The notes: generated by a model from the sequence alone, not told the origin. A stretch of 64,000 nucleotides of DNA from Bidens hawaiensis (GCA_021521415.1 JAIQDT010003851.1:181705-245704); one strand, 5' to 3'. Shown: positions 45,972-57,250, counted from the first letter of the stretch. Numbers and translations are program-made.

Positions 45972-48176
45972 CTGAATGGGATGATCAATCCCGAGTAACC
46001 ATGTTTTTCTTGTTTATTAATTCAAAAAAAAAAAAAAACGTCACTAATCGCTTAAAATTATGTCGGTTACATTAGTTTGAAGGACTTGTCTTCGGATATG
46101 TTTTGGTCCTCATTTTCTACTCGTAGATTTTGAGGATAGCCATTAACCAGATTACTGATAGTGATCGGGGCGGTTTATGATGAGTTTTTCTTTCTTTCGC
46201 TTAAAATTAGTCGATCATACTTAGTTAGAAGGACACATACTAGTATGTGGTCGGTCCAGCTGATCCATTGGATCTTCGGGATAGCCGTTTACCTGAAGAC
46301 TTTGTTTTGGTCGGGGCGATTTTTGTTTAAATTTTGTAATGGGAAATGAAATTATTTTTCAAGTCTGTTACTTCGTAAGAAGTTCGTTAGCTATGTTAAA
46401 CGGAAAATTGATTCAACCTTGGAAAATGATAGTATACTAATTCTGTGTGCTTAGCTAGTGAAGTTATTAGGCTTAAAAGGCTTTAGGACAATCATTGTAT
46501 GTCATGGTAGCTTTTTATGGTGCGTAAAAGTAGAGGTGATACAAACTAATTTTACTTGATTTTACGTGGAAACTCCTTAAGAGTTTTGCGTGTCTTCATA
46601 ATATATCTTTCCGAATGATAGGCAGAAAAGCGATTACCCAGTCATACACGAGCCCATGTGTGTTCTGATTCCCTTGAAGATAGCGTTTCAAGATACTGCA
46701 GTGATCCAGATTCGGGACTTGCAGTAAATTGCTACTATGAAGTCTATGTTTATTAAAAAAAAAAAATTAATTATTTTTGAAGTTATGGAAACATTATTAG
46801 AGATGACGAAATATCAAGACTTCTCAATCTTAGAGTAAGAAGAAGAACGGGAACCAGAAGAAGAGTACTTACATGTTTAATCAGACACTATGGGTCGAAG
46901 TCAATTCCGGGTGACTAGGGGAAAGCCAAATACGCTTTGAGGATAGATAGGAGGCATCAATATTTCTGAGTTGTTACCCACTTAAATTTTAAGGATTAAT
47001 TAAACCTAACTCGTATCACAGAAACGATGAAAACCATCTTAAGTATATTACCTGCTTACAACCTGTCTCTATATGTCATAATACAGCTAAACACGGATCT
47101 ATGTGACAGTCATGTAGTTAGTATGATTCCTGTTCGGATCTTTTCTAAAACGTAGCAGTCCCTATCGAGACTGAAATTTGATCCCTTATACTTTAAATTT
47201 TTTACGTTTTTGTACTTAGATAGTTTTATGATTTTTTTACTGGTTACTTAGAATTGATCATGTTATTTATTTCTTCTAGGAAAGTTTTATAACTTAATTG
47301 GAAAATTGTTAAAATTATAAGGTTTGATTTTGAAACTTTAGGCGATGTTGTTGAACAGGGGAAGTTGTGGATAATTTTGCCTAGGTGAAGTTATCCGTAA
47401 CTTCGCCTGAATAACTCCGCCCATATATAAGGAAAATAAACAGTCATTCTGTTCATTATTTTCAGCGAACATATCCACTGTTATACTCATTCTCCGGCGA
47501 ACTTGATATTTAACCTCGATTACGTGTTATTTATTCCGATTTTCTCACCGATCAAAGGTTCGAGATGTTGTTTTCTCATATAGTACAAGTTCTTTCATGC
47601 AAATCAAGGGTCGTTTCGACCCGGTTATTAACCTCGAACCAATCAGTTTTGAAACCGATTCTCTTAACTTGTGTTTTTTATGTGTTAAACACTATAATGA
47701 TCGTCAACATGTCCTTAAAACTTGTGTTTACGAGTGCTTAATCGTCTAAAACTAGCCGAATCATCAACTGCACGTTATTCCATGAATCTCACTGTCGCCG
47801 ATTCAGATTCAGGCGAAGTTAGGGCTTAGGCGAAGTTATCTGTAACTTCGCCTGGAGCTTAAGTTCGCCTGAGGCGAAGTTATCCGTAACTTCGCCCGAA
47901 GCTTAAGTTCGCCTGAGGCGAAGTTATCCGTAACTTCGCCCATAACTTAAATTCGCCTGAGGCGATGTTGTGATGAGGCGAAGTTAACATTAACTTCGCC
48001 TAAGATCAATTTTACTTAGTGTTAATTAGACGAATTTAAAGCTGAAGCGAAGTTGTTCCCAACTTCGCCTCAACTTTAACTTCGCCTATACAGAGTTTAT
48101 CACAACTTCGCTCATGGTAACAAAGCGAACTTGTGCTATGTCTTTGTGTCGTTCTAACATGGTTAGTTTGTTGCAG
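45972..48176 (+). other. Element H pol-aORF spacer
   Basis: 2.2 kb without a gene. Imperfect tandem duplication (46048-46175 and 46198-46322; each starts CGCTTAAAATTA and ends GGGGCG). Conserved block 1 at 46604-46724; conserved block 2 at about 46876-47160. GGCGAAGTT/AACTTCGCC array at 47340-48115, densest at 47808-48005. It ends with TTCTAAC (48153-48159) and TTTGTTGCAG just before the aORF ATG. Confidence 0.8.
48154..48176 (+). other. Conserved 3' splice-site signal before the aORF (element H)
   Basis: CTAAC branch-type sequence, then TTTGTTGCAG ending at 48176, two bases before ATG 48179. E and A have the same arrangement. Confidence 0.65.
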
Positions 48177-48178
48177 AT

Positions 48179-51009
48179 ATGGCTGCGATAGCGGGTGCTG
48201 GTGGTGCAGGAGGCGATGATGGTGACAATCAGAGACAGTTTTTCCCGGGTCACAATATGTACATCACTCTTGACCCGGAGGCGAGCGGTGTGGACGACTA
48301 CCGCGAGATTATCACGTTCCTCCTGCGCTCGAGGATTTTTCACGCGATTACCAACACGTTGCCGATATCTCTACCGAACATCGGAGACTTCTGGGAGACG
48401 GTAGAATATGATTGCCGTGTTGAGCCCCCGGTGATGAGAGCTACGGTGAACAATCAACAGGTTCAGTTCAACTCTGAACAGATCCGGGTGGCGCTACGGT
48501 TCGGAGACGAGACTCGAGACGATCCAACTGAGTTCGTAGCTCCTTTTCGTGATGGAGCGTTTCTTCGAATGGGCTACTCTGGTCCATTAGGAGATACCCA
48601 AAGGAGGAAGGGTTTCCTTCTAGACCAGTGGCGCTTCCTCATGCACGTTATGATCGTGTGCATGTCAGGGAGGAAGGCGGGCACAGATGGCATGGGTGCG
48701 ACCATGCAGTCTGCTATGACTGCACTGACCTATAACAAGCTTATAGTTTCAGCCAAATGGTCTTTTACGAGATAGACAGGCAAAGAAGGGCGATGTCTCG
48801 GGAGCGGTTCATCATGTATCCACGCTTTTTACCGATGATATTGAACCATGTCGCTCCGGCTCTACCTCAGAGACGCCCGATCAGATACGTGGAATCGGTG
48901 AGCAAACGTATCTTTGCTCAGTGCCGCACGTCAAGTGCGAGGAGCAATCCTGAACGTCGTCCCAGGCATACTCCTCTATTTGGGTTTTTAATCAACCCAG
49001 AGTATGTTTCTGCTGGTGGGGACGAGTTCAGAGATCCTCAACCACGACAGGCAAGAGCAACTCAAGCTGTTCCTGCTCCTGCTGTGCCTGTTGTGTCTAC
49101 TGCAGAGGATATAGACCTTGACGCGGCTTTTGGTGGTCAAGGCTATTTTGACATGGATCAAGTTGAAGAGGTGCATGTCTCGGCTGCACAGAGTTTGGGT
49201 GTGAGTATGACTAGAGCAGCCACGTCGATGGCTGACTCCGATTTAGATGAGATTATGAATGAGGGGAGACGGCTGATGGTGTCTCGAGAAAGAACGATTG
49301 GGAAGAGGAAGAGAACAGAGGATGATGATGAGTCGGAAGAAGAAGAGGACATTCATAAGCTGATTAGAAGATCAAGACGGGAGAGGACAGGTACTGGCAT
49401 GGGAGCTGGAGAGACTTCAAGGACTGTACGATTTGCTCCGGCCGCACTGTCTGGTATGTCCATTGTTCCTTCTTCTGTACAGGTGACGAGTACAAGCGCT
49501 GCGGATGTTCCCGTGGTGGCTACATCAACGGCTGGCATTCCATCCACCACTATAATCCAGACGTCGACTCCGGAGATCGTGTCTCTACCGCCGCCAACGC
49601 TTACTCAATCGGTGGTAGCTGCTCGCTTTGTGGAGTCAACGGTCGTTACTGCTGCAGGGTTATCAGGTATGATACCACCTGCGGTTACGCCTGCTTCTGG
49701 AGTCTCGCCTTCGCCAATGTCAGACTCAGAGAGAATAGCTTCACTAGAGCGGATCGTGGCAGAGCAGTCGAAGACTATTCAAAGCCTAGTGGAAGCAAAT
49801 TAACTACAGGCATCCCTCCTGGTTGAGCATGGGAAAATAATAGATGCCTTGAAGGAGTTCTTGGCATCTCAGGGGGAGATGAGCTGTAAGGGCGACGAGC
49901 TCAGAACGAAGAAGAGGAATGACCGAGACGATGATCCCAATGCATCGAAAGATGCAGGTGGTGAGCTGCCAAGAACTTCTGAAGCTCTTGGTACTTCCAC
50001 AGCTGAGGGGGAGTCTACTGACGTGGCTGGTGGTTCTGGTGATGATGTAGTGTTAGTTGAAGATGATGTTATTGATGCGCTGAAAGAGCTTGATGATGAT
50101 ATGTTCAGCGACGATGTGCTGTTTGATGAAGATGTGCTGCCGAGTGACATGATTGAGAAGATCGGTGAGCAGATTGTGATTGAAGATGGAATAGAAGAGG
50201 GGGAGATAGTAGAAGAAAACGTTGAACACGAGATCCCTGAGGTTGAGAAAGCCGACGTGAGTGCTGAGATGGATGAGACTGAGTGGGAGGAGCAGCCTAG
50301 GTGGAAGGAAGGCTGTGCTCATTGGTTTATCAAGACCAAGAAGCCTGCTGTTCCAGCCATGTTCAAGAAGAGCTATAACATTAAAGGCTATGCTGAGTCT
50401 AAGAAGGGAATCATCTGTTGGATTTATGATGAACAGATCAAGTTGTTTGTGGTGAAGCGTTATGATGGCATTCAATACTTCAAGAGAATGTTGAGATCTT
50501 TCAACACGTTGCCGGAATGCGAGGTGAAGGATTTGGCCAGGTTGGGCCTGATAAACAGAAGTGAAAACAATATGGCGAGAATGATTGAGAAGATTATGTG
50601 GAAAGAAGGGGTAAAAGAAAAGAAGTTTGAACTATTAAAGCCACAAAAGGGAAAGCTCGTGGAGGATACAGAGAGGGGATTGAGAGCAGATGGCAAGCCA
50701 TGGATGGTGATGAAGTACAAGCCGATCCGATGCATCAAGGAGGTTCCAATGAAGAATATGCCTCAAGATGTGTTGAAGAATCTGAAATGGTGGTACGTTG
50801 ATTGCCAGACTGCTGAAGCTGTGATGGAAGATGAGGATGAACAAGAGATCCTTAGAGTTTACGATCCGATGCATCTTGTAAACTTATCGCAAGCTGATCT
50901 GAAGATGCTCAACGAGAAAAAGATCTTTTATGTTCCAGCTTGGAAGGATGAAGCAAGAAAGTATCAACGAGTTGTGACGGTATGTGTTAGAGAAGGAGTG
51001 CACGCATGA
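48179..51009 (+). pseudogene. Copia accessory ORF (aORF) of element H
   Basis: About 943 codons if uninterrupted. Registers 48179-48775 and 48757-49803 are separated by a 1-base deletion near 48742; a TAA at 49801-49803 interrupts the second, and 49849-51009 completes it. N-terminal domain (about 1-250) includes FIMYPRFLPMIL; then basic KRKR and RRSRRER patches suggesting nuclear import, a Ser/Thr/Pro-rich middle, a short coiled coil (SERIASLERIVAEQ), an acidic stretch, and a C-terminal domain (about 690-943) with WWYVDCQTAEAV and DPMHLVNLSQADL. The C-terminal pattern resembles uncharacterised retroelement ORFs I recall from other asterids. No signal peptide or membrane helix. Role unknown. 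Confidence 0.85.
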
Positions 51010-51062
51010 AGATACAGGATTACGAGACAAGAGCTGAAAGATCAAGATATGAAGCTACTGCC

Positions 51063-51071
51063 AAGGGGGAG
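51063..51071 (+). promoter_or_regulatory. Polypurine tract of element H
   Basis: AAGGGGGAG, two bases before the 3' LTR. Confidence 0.92.
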
Positions 51072-51073
51072 TC

Positions 51074-51544
51074 TGTTGGTGCATAGATGTCAGTAGTTCA
51101 TATGTCTAAAGTCTGTAATCGAGTCTGTAATATTGTTTATGTAATTGTTTGTGTAACAGCGAAGTTGTTGACAAGTTCGCCTAGGCGAACTTGTTAACCA
51201 AGCGAAGTTGTTGACAAGTTCGCCTAGGCGAACTTGTTCAACGAGCGAAGTTATAGACAACTTCGCCTGAGGCGAAGTTGTCGTGTATTTAAGTAGTTTA
51301 CTGTTTACGGTTTATGGTTAATCAGTTAATCGTTTAATCAGTTGTTAGAGAGTTCAGTTACATGTGAGTCTATTGACGTGAGTCTGTAAGCATCTCGGTT
51401 TGAGTTATCTATATAACGTGTGGTTGTTCGTATTGTGTGTACGTGTGTTCGTGAGCGAATATTCTACGTCCGTAACGATCTACACAGGGATTCCGCACCT
51501 GTGTATATCGGGATATCTCGTGTGATCCGTCCAGGGAACCTACA
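51074..51544 (+). repeat. 3' LTR of element H
   Basis: 471 bp; 5 substitutions from the 5' LTR. Both 22-bp palindromes are retained. TATATAA at 51410-51416. Confidence 0.96.
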
Positions 51545-51549
51545 GTTTC
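51545..51549 (+). other. Target-site duplication of H, right copy
   Basis: GTTTC, matching 38996-39000. Confidence 0.95.
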
Positions 51550-52391
51550 AAAAAGTGGACCATCGATATCATTGGGACCATTACCCGAAGCACCAGGAAG
51601 AGTGAACTTTTAATAGTCGTAATCGATTTTTCACAAAGTGGGTCGAAGCCAAACGTTTGGCATCCATTAGCATTACCACCATCAAAAAATTCATTTGGTC
51701 ATTTATCATATGTCATTTTCGGATACTGCAAACGATGGTTAGTGACAATGGAACCCAATTTGTGGACAAGAACCTTCAAGAATGGCTTGCGGAGCTACAA
51801 ATAAAACAAGTATCCACATCGGTAGCACATCCGCGGGGTAATGGCCAAGTAGAAAGAGCCAACCGTACCATTTTGGAAGAAATCAAGTTTGTTAGGGCTG
51901 AAACGGGTCGAATGGGTGGATGAATTGCGCACATTTTATGGCCATATAGAACCCTGAAAAAGATATGCCATGAAGAAACCACGTTTAGTCTCACCTATGG
52001 AACCGAGGAAATGATACCCGCGGAAATTGAACTTCCATCTGTAAGGGTACTACTAGTTAAAGAAGATAATAACGCATAGCTACGCCTGAATTTAAACCTG
52101 CTAGAAGAAATAAGAGAGTTGGCATCGACTAAAGAAGAAAAATACAAACTCCAACTCAAAAATTATTACAACAGCAAAGTCAAAATGAGCACTTACAAAA
52201 TAGGGGAGTACGTGTTATGCAATAGAGAAGCATCCAACACGGAACTCCTCGGAAAGTTAGCACCCAAATGGGAAGGCCCTTATAAAATCTCTTGGATACT
52301 GGGCAAAGGGGCCTATTCCTTGGAAATACTGGACGGGTCACCAATCCCGAGAACATGGAACGCGGCACAACTGCGAAAATGTTATCTTTAA
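51550..52391 (+). pseudogene. pol: Ty3-gypsy integrase core and C-terminus (element G)
   Basis: Continues the integrase interrupted at 39000. Catalytic Asp region VSDNGTQFVDKNLQEW, then HPRGNGQVERANRTILEEIK with the catalytic Glu; then a C-terminal part (YKLQLKNYYNSKVK, LAPKWEGPYKISWILGKGAYSLE) ending at 52391. Several frameshifts and stops (near 51605, 51923 and 52078). Confidence 0.87.
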
Positions 52392-52703
52392 AAGTGATGT
52401 ATCAAACGGGCTGAGAGCCATTTTACCTTTGAGTTAATAAAATCCTTTCTTATTATATATCTTTTCAAGCATATTCTTATGACGTTTACAAACAAGTGCA
52501 TAACAGAAAGAAAACACGAAAAGATAAGACGAAATAAACTAAAAGGACTTATTCATTAACATTCAAGCGGAACTAACAGTCAGCGGTAAGAGAGTTACAA
52601 AAATGGGAACTAGCGAAACATCAAAGTCCGCATCCAAAGAGTCTAACTAATTGCCATCACAAGCTTACAACCAACAAAACAAAACTAAACGAACATTATG
52701 ACC
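52392..52703. other. Spacer between convergent integrase and antisense gene
   Basis: No coding sequence seen. It probably contains the 3' ends of both convergent transcripts. Confidence 0.5.
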
Positions 52704-55673
52704 TCAATCATAATCCACCATATCCTCCTCCTCATGCTCATCCTCGTCATCATCGTCACTACCATCGCCGTCATGACCGCCACCTGAAGACACGCCAAGC
52801 TCAGTAAAAGCAGCCTTCAATCGATCAAATCCATCGGGCCACTCAGCTAGCTTGGCAACAGTCTTAGCCACACCAAAGGATAATCTGTCACACTTCACAT
52901 GCAGATCATAGTAAATCTGATCACATTCAATATCATGAAAGGGGAAATCAGTCAAAGGGCGATCAGCAGCGGAAAGACGGTGAGCCTCATCAAGAGCAGC
53001 TTTTCGTCCGGATTCACGCGCATCAGCTAAAAATTCTGCGGCACAATCAGTCAATTCAGGGCCATCTTTAAACCCGCTTAACAATCTGGACAAAAGTCAA
53101 AAACTTAACAAGTATAGGAGGAAATTTTAAAATATATCCATATGTAGAAGTCATACCTCGCGGACAAAGTAGGTCATAAGCCACTTTTGATCCGCCTGAA
53201 GGGTCTAAACTGTGAGGTCACTCATACGGACTTGATCCGCTTGACCATCCCTGAGAGCTCGAAGGATGGCATTTTAACCAGCAAGATTCTCAATTTGAGC
53301 ATCCTTGGCAACCGTTCCCTCCCTAAGCACCTCAAATTCAGCCCAACATGCAAGCTCTTCATCCTTTTCTTGAATAGCCTCATCCCGCCCAGTCAAAGAC
53401 TGGGTGAGGTCTGAAATGAAGGAGTCCTTCTCCTCCAACGCACCATCATGAGTCGCTAATTGCTCTCGCAAAGCAACAAGAGCGGCGTTAGAAACTTCCA
53501 ACAGCTTCCGCCTTATGAATATTCTCCCGGGAACCCAACAACTTGGCATTCTCGCGCTGACAGGAATCCTCCCAATGTTTAATAGATTCACTGTGCTTCG
53601 CTTGCGCAGATGCCAATTCCTGGCGAGCAGTGGCAAGATTCCACTCAATAGTACAACGTCCCTGCGGTGCACCTCGACTTCCTTCAGCAACCTTTCTCGA
53701 TCAACAGTCAATACAACCCAATCATCTTTCATGGCCATCCACTCGCGGACTATTTCATGAGTCACATAGAGCGAACAACAAGTACCATGGATATAGTAAT
53801 CATAAAGATTACCCAGACACGGGCACGTTGATACTCAACTTCCGCGAATGATTGACAAAATCTTGGCAAACACAAAGGTCTTTAAATCGGATTGGGGAGT
53901 AAGACCCCAAAACGGAACATAAAACTCACTGTCATTACGTGGATGAGGACTTAAGAAAGGGCCTCCCCCTCCACCGCCACCAGCACCACTGTGTCCACCA
54001 CCATCAGGACTACCACCACCTCTACTTTCTTCACCGCCACCGACAGGAAGATTAATTTGTTGAACGACGGTGGAAAGATCCTGAAATATTGTGGTGGTGT
54101 AGGTGGAAGACCAGTAACGACATCATCAAGCTCTTGAACAATTTCCACATGTTCTTCTTCAGCTTCCGCATCCTTCATAAGAGAAGGAGAACGAGAGTGC
54201 AGCTCAACATATTGACCCCTCTCAAAAGTTGGAGGCGAAGAACGTAGAGGAGATTCTTCCTTGAGAACGGGTCCGCTGGAGGACCCGCCAATTGGTCTTC
54301 CTTAAAGAACCTACAGATAACAAGTTTAAAGTAAATACACAAGAAGATGACAATCGCCAAGAGCATAGGAAATACTTGCGGAAGACACTGACTTTTCCAC
54401 CAGCTTCTCACAAAACTTAGCCTTCTTTCGAATTGGAGAAAGAAGGTCTAAGTTAAGTGAACTTTCAATAGCGGCAGGCTCGGCGGAAGTCGTAGCAGCT
54501 CCACCTTGCGCAGGATCAACAACAAGAACTTCTCGTCGTTTCTTCTTCTTCGAAGCGTCCTTCTTCCCTTAATAACGAGTAAGGTTAACAATATCTTCTG
54601 GCGGCGGACCTGCCAAATGTAAATCATCAGCACTAAAATATTGGGGCGATGATTCCTTAGAATATTCACTAGTCGAAAGGATCACTTGCACATCATATGC
54701 AGCCATAACAGTAAGAGGACGAGGATTAAGAGGTGGCTCACTAGCTCCTTCAGCACCAACTAAAGGAAAAATGAATTTCTCACGGGTCTCATCGAGAATA
54801 GGAGTTTTCCTTGAAGCAAGTATCGGCAGGTCATAATACTAGGCCCATCCTCAAAAAGAGAATTTATGACACTGCCCAGAGCTAGAAAAACAAATAAACA
54901 ATCAGCAGAAACAAATAAACAACAAAGGTAAAGCGTAAAAAATACTTACATAGGCCATCACGACCATAGATCGAAATTTTGCGGGGCTGACACCAAATCT
55001 GACTCACTCCAGCAGAAACCAGGGAAAATTCCTAGATAAAACAAAGGGGTGTCTCCCGGGTAGTCAGAGTGTACCAGTACTGATCCTGGTAATCACGCGG
55101 AGTCTCATCCTCAATAGAAACAGATGGATCTCGATAATTCGTGGGAATGGGAATAACACTGGTATTGATAAATAAAAACCTTTTATTTCCATTCGTGAAG
55201 GCTCCGCGAAGCAACCCCAACAAACTTCACCTCCTTATCGCGAAGGAGAAAATTATACCAACCACCCTTAGTATACATCTTGTAAAATACCAAGAATTTG
55301 TCAATAAAGGGGACAATAAGCTGGCTACGACAACAGAACTCTAAGTGACGCGGACGCATCATACCCATCGGATGAACTTGAGTGATATACAAACCATAGT
55401 AGAATAGCACGAACAAAAGTGGTTATGGGAAGACGGAAATTCCCATGATTAAAAAACTCAAAATACAATGCTAGCTTACCGGGAGGGGCATCCATGGTGG
55501 TGCTACCCTCCATAGGTAGTTTGGCCCCCACTCTGGGGAAATATGATAAGCCGAAATCAAAGTGTCGAAGTCGGACCTCCCCCATTTGATAATGATGTCG
55601 TGAATGGAGGAACCACCGACCTTCTTTCACCCTTCTTCTTGCTGGACATGTTACCGGCCGACGATGACGCCAT
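52704..55673 (-). pseudogene. Antisense accessory gene of gypsy element G (Transposase_28-like)
   Basis: Start ATG 55673 (MASSSAGNMSSKKKGERR). The N-terminal domain (PPGKLALYFEFFNHGNFRLP, then GLYITQVHPMGMMRPRHLEF) resembles the 'putative gypsy type transposon' domain (Pfam Transposase_28). SLHEWK and a further segment follow in other frames, so frameshifts are present near 55400 and 55200. A coiled-coil middle lies at 53274-53765, and a C-terminal domain at 52704-53093 ends in an acidic tail. Several intron-like breaks separate the pieces. Antisense ORFs downstream of integrase are known in Tat-lineage elements such as Grande. Function unknown. A related copy is at 61491-63613. Confidence 0.7.
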
Positions 55674-55780
55674 GGAAATATGGCAAAATAAAGAAGATGA
55701 AGAGAATAACCAAAGAATCTTGAAAGTATGAAGAGTAAGAAGAATAATACTAGAATAAAAAGAAAATGATACAATTGATC

Positions 55781-55788
55781 TATTTATA
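55781..55788 (-). promoter_or_regulatory. TATA box of the antisense gypsy gene
   Basis: The minus strand reads TATAAATA 108 bases upstream of ATG 55673, a plausible core promoter distinct from the LTR promoter. Confidence 0.55.
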
Positions 55789-55799
55789 CTAATCGTCGG

Positions 55800-57250
55800 T
55801 GGAAGTTGGGGTTAAAATCGAGAATTCCGAAAAAAAAAGTGGAGGTCCAATGAGATAACGACAAGTCACACGGGAAGTTAAAAAGTTAGGGTCAACCACA
55901 CGCGCGAATAGTTGAAAAGACACTACTGTTACAAGCGTCGTCTGACGTCAAAAAAAAATCAGGCCCACTTGTGGTAAAATCTTATCCACATCAAAAGTTT
56001 CAGTTACTATCCAGTTACCACTTGGCAAAAAGATAGTTTACATAATGGATAATCCACGAAAAGAGATCGCGAAAGAATATATCTGAAGAAAATATCTTAG
56101 CGCATCATGAGTAGAGCGAAAAACATGAGCAAAGACGCTTGGCAGGGATGAAGCCTGGCCCGAAAGCACCGGCATGGTCAAAACGTTAAACCTAAGAAAC
56201 CAAACCAGGCGATGATTTTGGACCAAGAAACACACCGCTCAGGGCAATCAATTGCATAAAAAGAAAACACCCTATAAGGGAATGATAATAAAGAATGGCA
56301 GCACCCAAAAATAGAATGAATAGATTGGGATATTCATCACCTATTTATACCCACATAAGTAAATGGAGTAGTTGAATAGCTAGAGATCTGGCACCTGGAC
56401 AACCAATAAGGAAATGACACGAGGCAAAAAAACAGAGAAATTAATGCGCTGACATGAAAAAACATTATACTCGCCTGGAGTAAATGAAAGGCAGAGTGAT
56501 ACACGTGATTACGTCACTACAGCTGAACACAGATAGGTGATACTCTCATAAATAACCGTCACAATCAAGCAACGGGACCAAAATATAAAGTCCAATATTC
56601 CACCCCCCGCGGATTTAATCACGAAAGAAACAATGGACTGGAGAGACTTGTGGAGGTAAGGTACCAGATGCACCATCCAAATAATAAGTCATCCTCAAGG
56701 CGGGAGGGTGTCCCCGCGGAGAGAGTACCCTCCGCGGAAAGGCACATATCCGCCACGGAAGAAAGACTTGTCAAAGTCATAAAATAATAAGCACAGCGGA
56801 AGACTTGTCGTGACGAAGCATAATCAAACACGTGGCGAAGAACCACTGGTTAACAATCCTGGCAATGGGTACGAGCGCACGATGGACCACTAAGGATAGG
56901 CCAACGCGGGTACCTACCCAAGAGAAAGAATCCTATACATCAGACTGTCCAACCAATCAGGAGCTAGTATCATGCACAACCATGAGAATAGAATGTTCCA
57001 TTGAGTGGGACAGCTGGCCCAATCTTTCTCATTTCCTTCTATTATAAATATAAGATGAGGATCAACGGTAAAAGGATCCACTCTCTCACTTTTCGATAAC
57101 TATATTCATTACTTACCATACTGATTCTCATGCCAGAGGGTTGTTACGAGAAGAACCCCCCCCCCCCCTTCCCATTCTCGTAACGAGCTCATGGTGTTCG
57201 GTTTTGCAGGTCACGACAGTCGAAACTCAAAAACCATTTGACAGTAATAC
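55800..57250 (+). repeat. Probable gypsy G 3' end including LTR (limits uncertain)
   Basis: No coding sequence. A TATAAATA box is at 57043-57050. About 90 bases later a perfect 10-bp inverted repeat (GTTACGAGAA at 57143-57152, TTCTCGTAAC at 57175-57184) encloses a run of 13 C (57156-57168). This resembles the promoter and R region of Tat-type LTRs. Confidence 0.5.

Larger units (their letters stand above)
39001..51544 (+). mobile_element. Young complete Copia element H with aORF
   Basis: 12.5-kb plus-strand element with LTRs at 39001-39471 and 51074-51544 (both 471 bp, 5 substitutions, about 1.1%). Flanked by GTTTC. Primer site 39474-39485; polypurine tract 51063-51071. Order: leader with word array, gag, pol, 2.2-kb spacer, second array, aORF. 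Gag and pol are open except for a premature stop near the very end of pol. The aORF has one frameshift and one stop. The Gag design (zinc knuckle, coiled coil, second knuckle) and the extra 3' ORF suggest the SIRE/Maximus side of Copia, though the LTR is short for that lineage. Confidence 0.96.
38080..57250 (+). mobile_element. Tat-type Ty3-gypsy element G, decayed and split by H
   Basis: RNase H and integrase N-terminal sequence (38180-39000) is interrupted by Copia H at the GTTTC target. Integrase continues at 51545-52391. Then comes an antisense accessory gene (52704-55673), and a right end with TATA box and poly-C hairpin (57043-57184) that looks like LTR. The 5' half is missing. The exact LTR limits could not be set by eye. 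Confidence 0.75.

Noticed and set aside
48179..51009. Viral envelope gene
   Set aside because: Position after pol fits, but no signal peptide, membrane span or fusion-peptide pattern is visible in A, E or H; basic and coiled-coil features fit a nuclear or cytoplasmic protein better.
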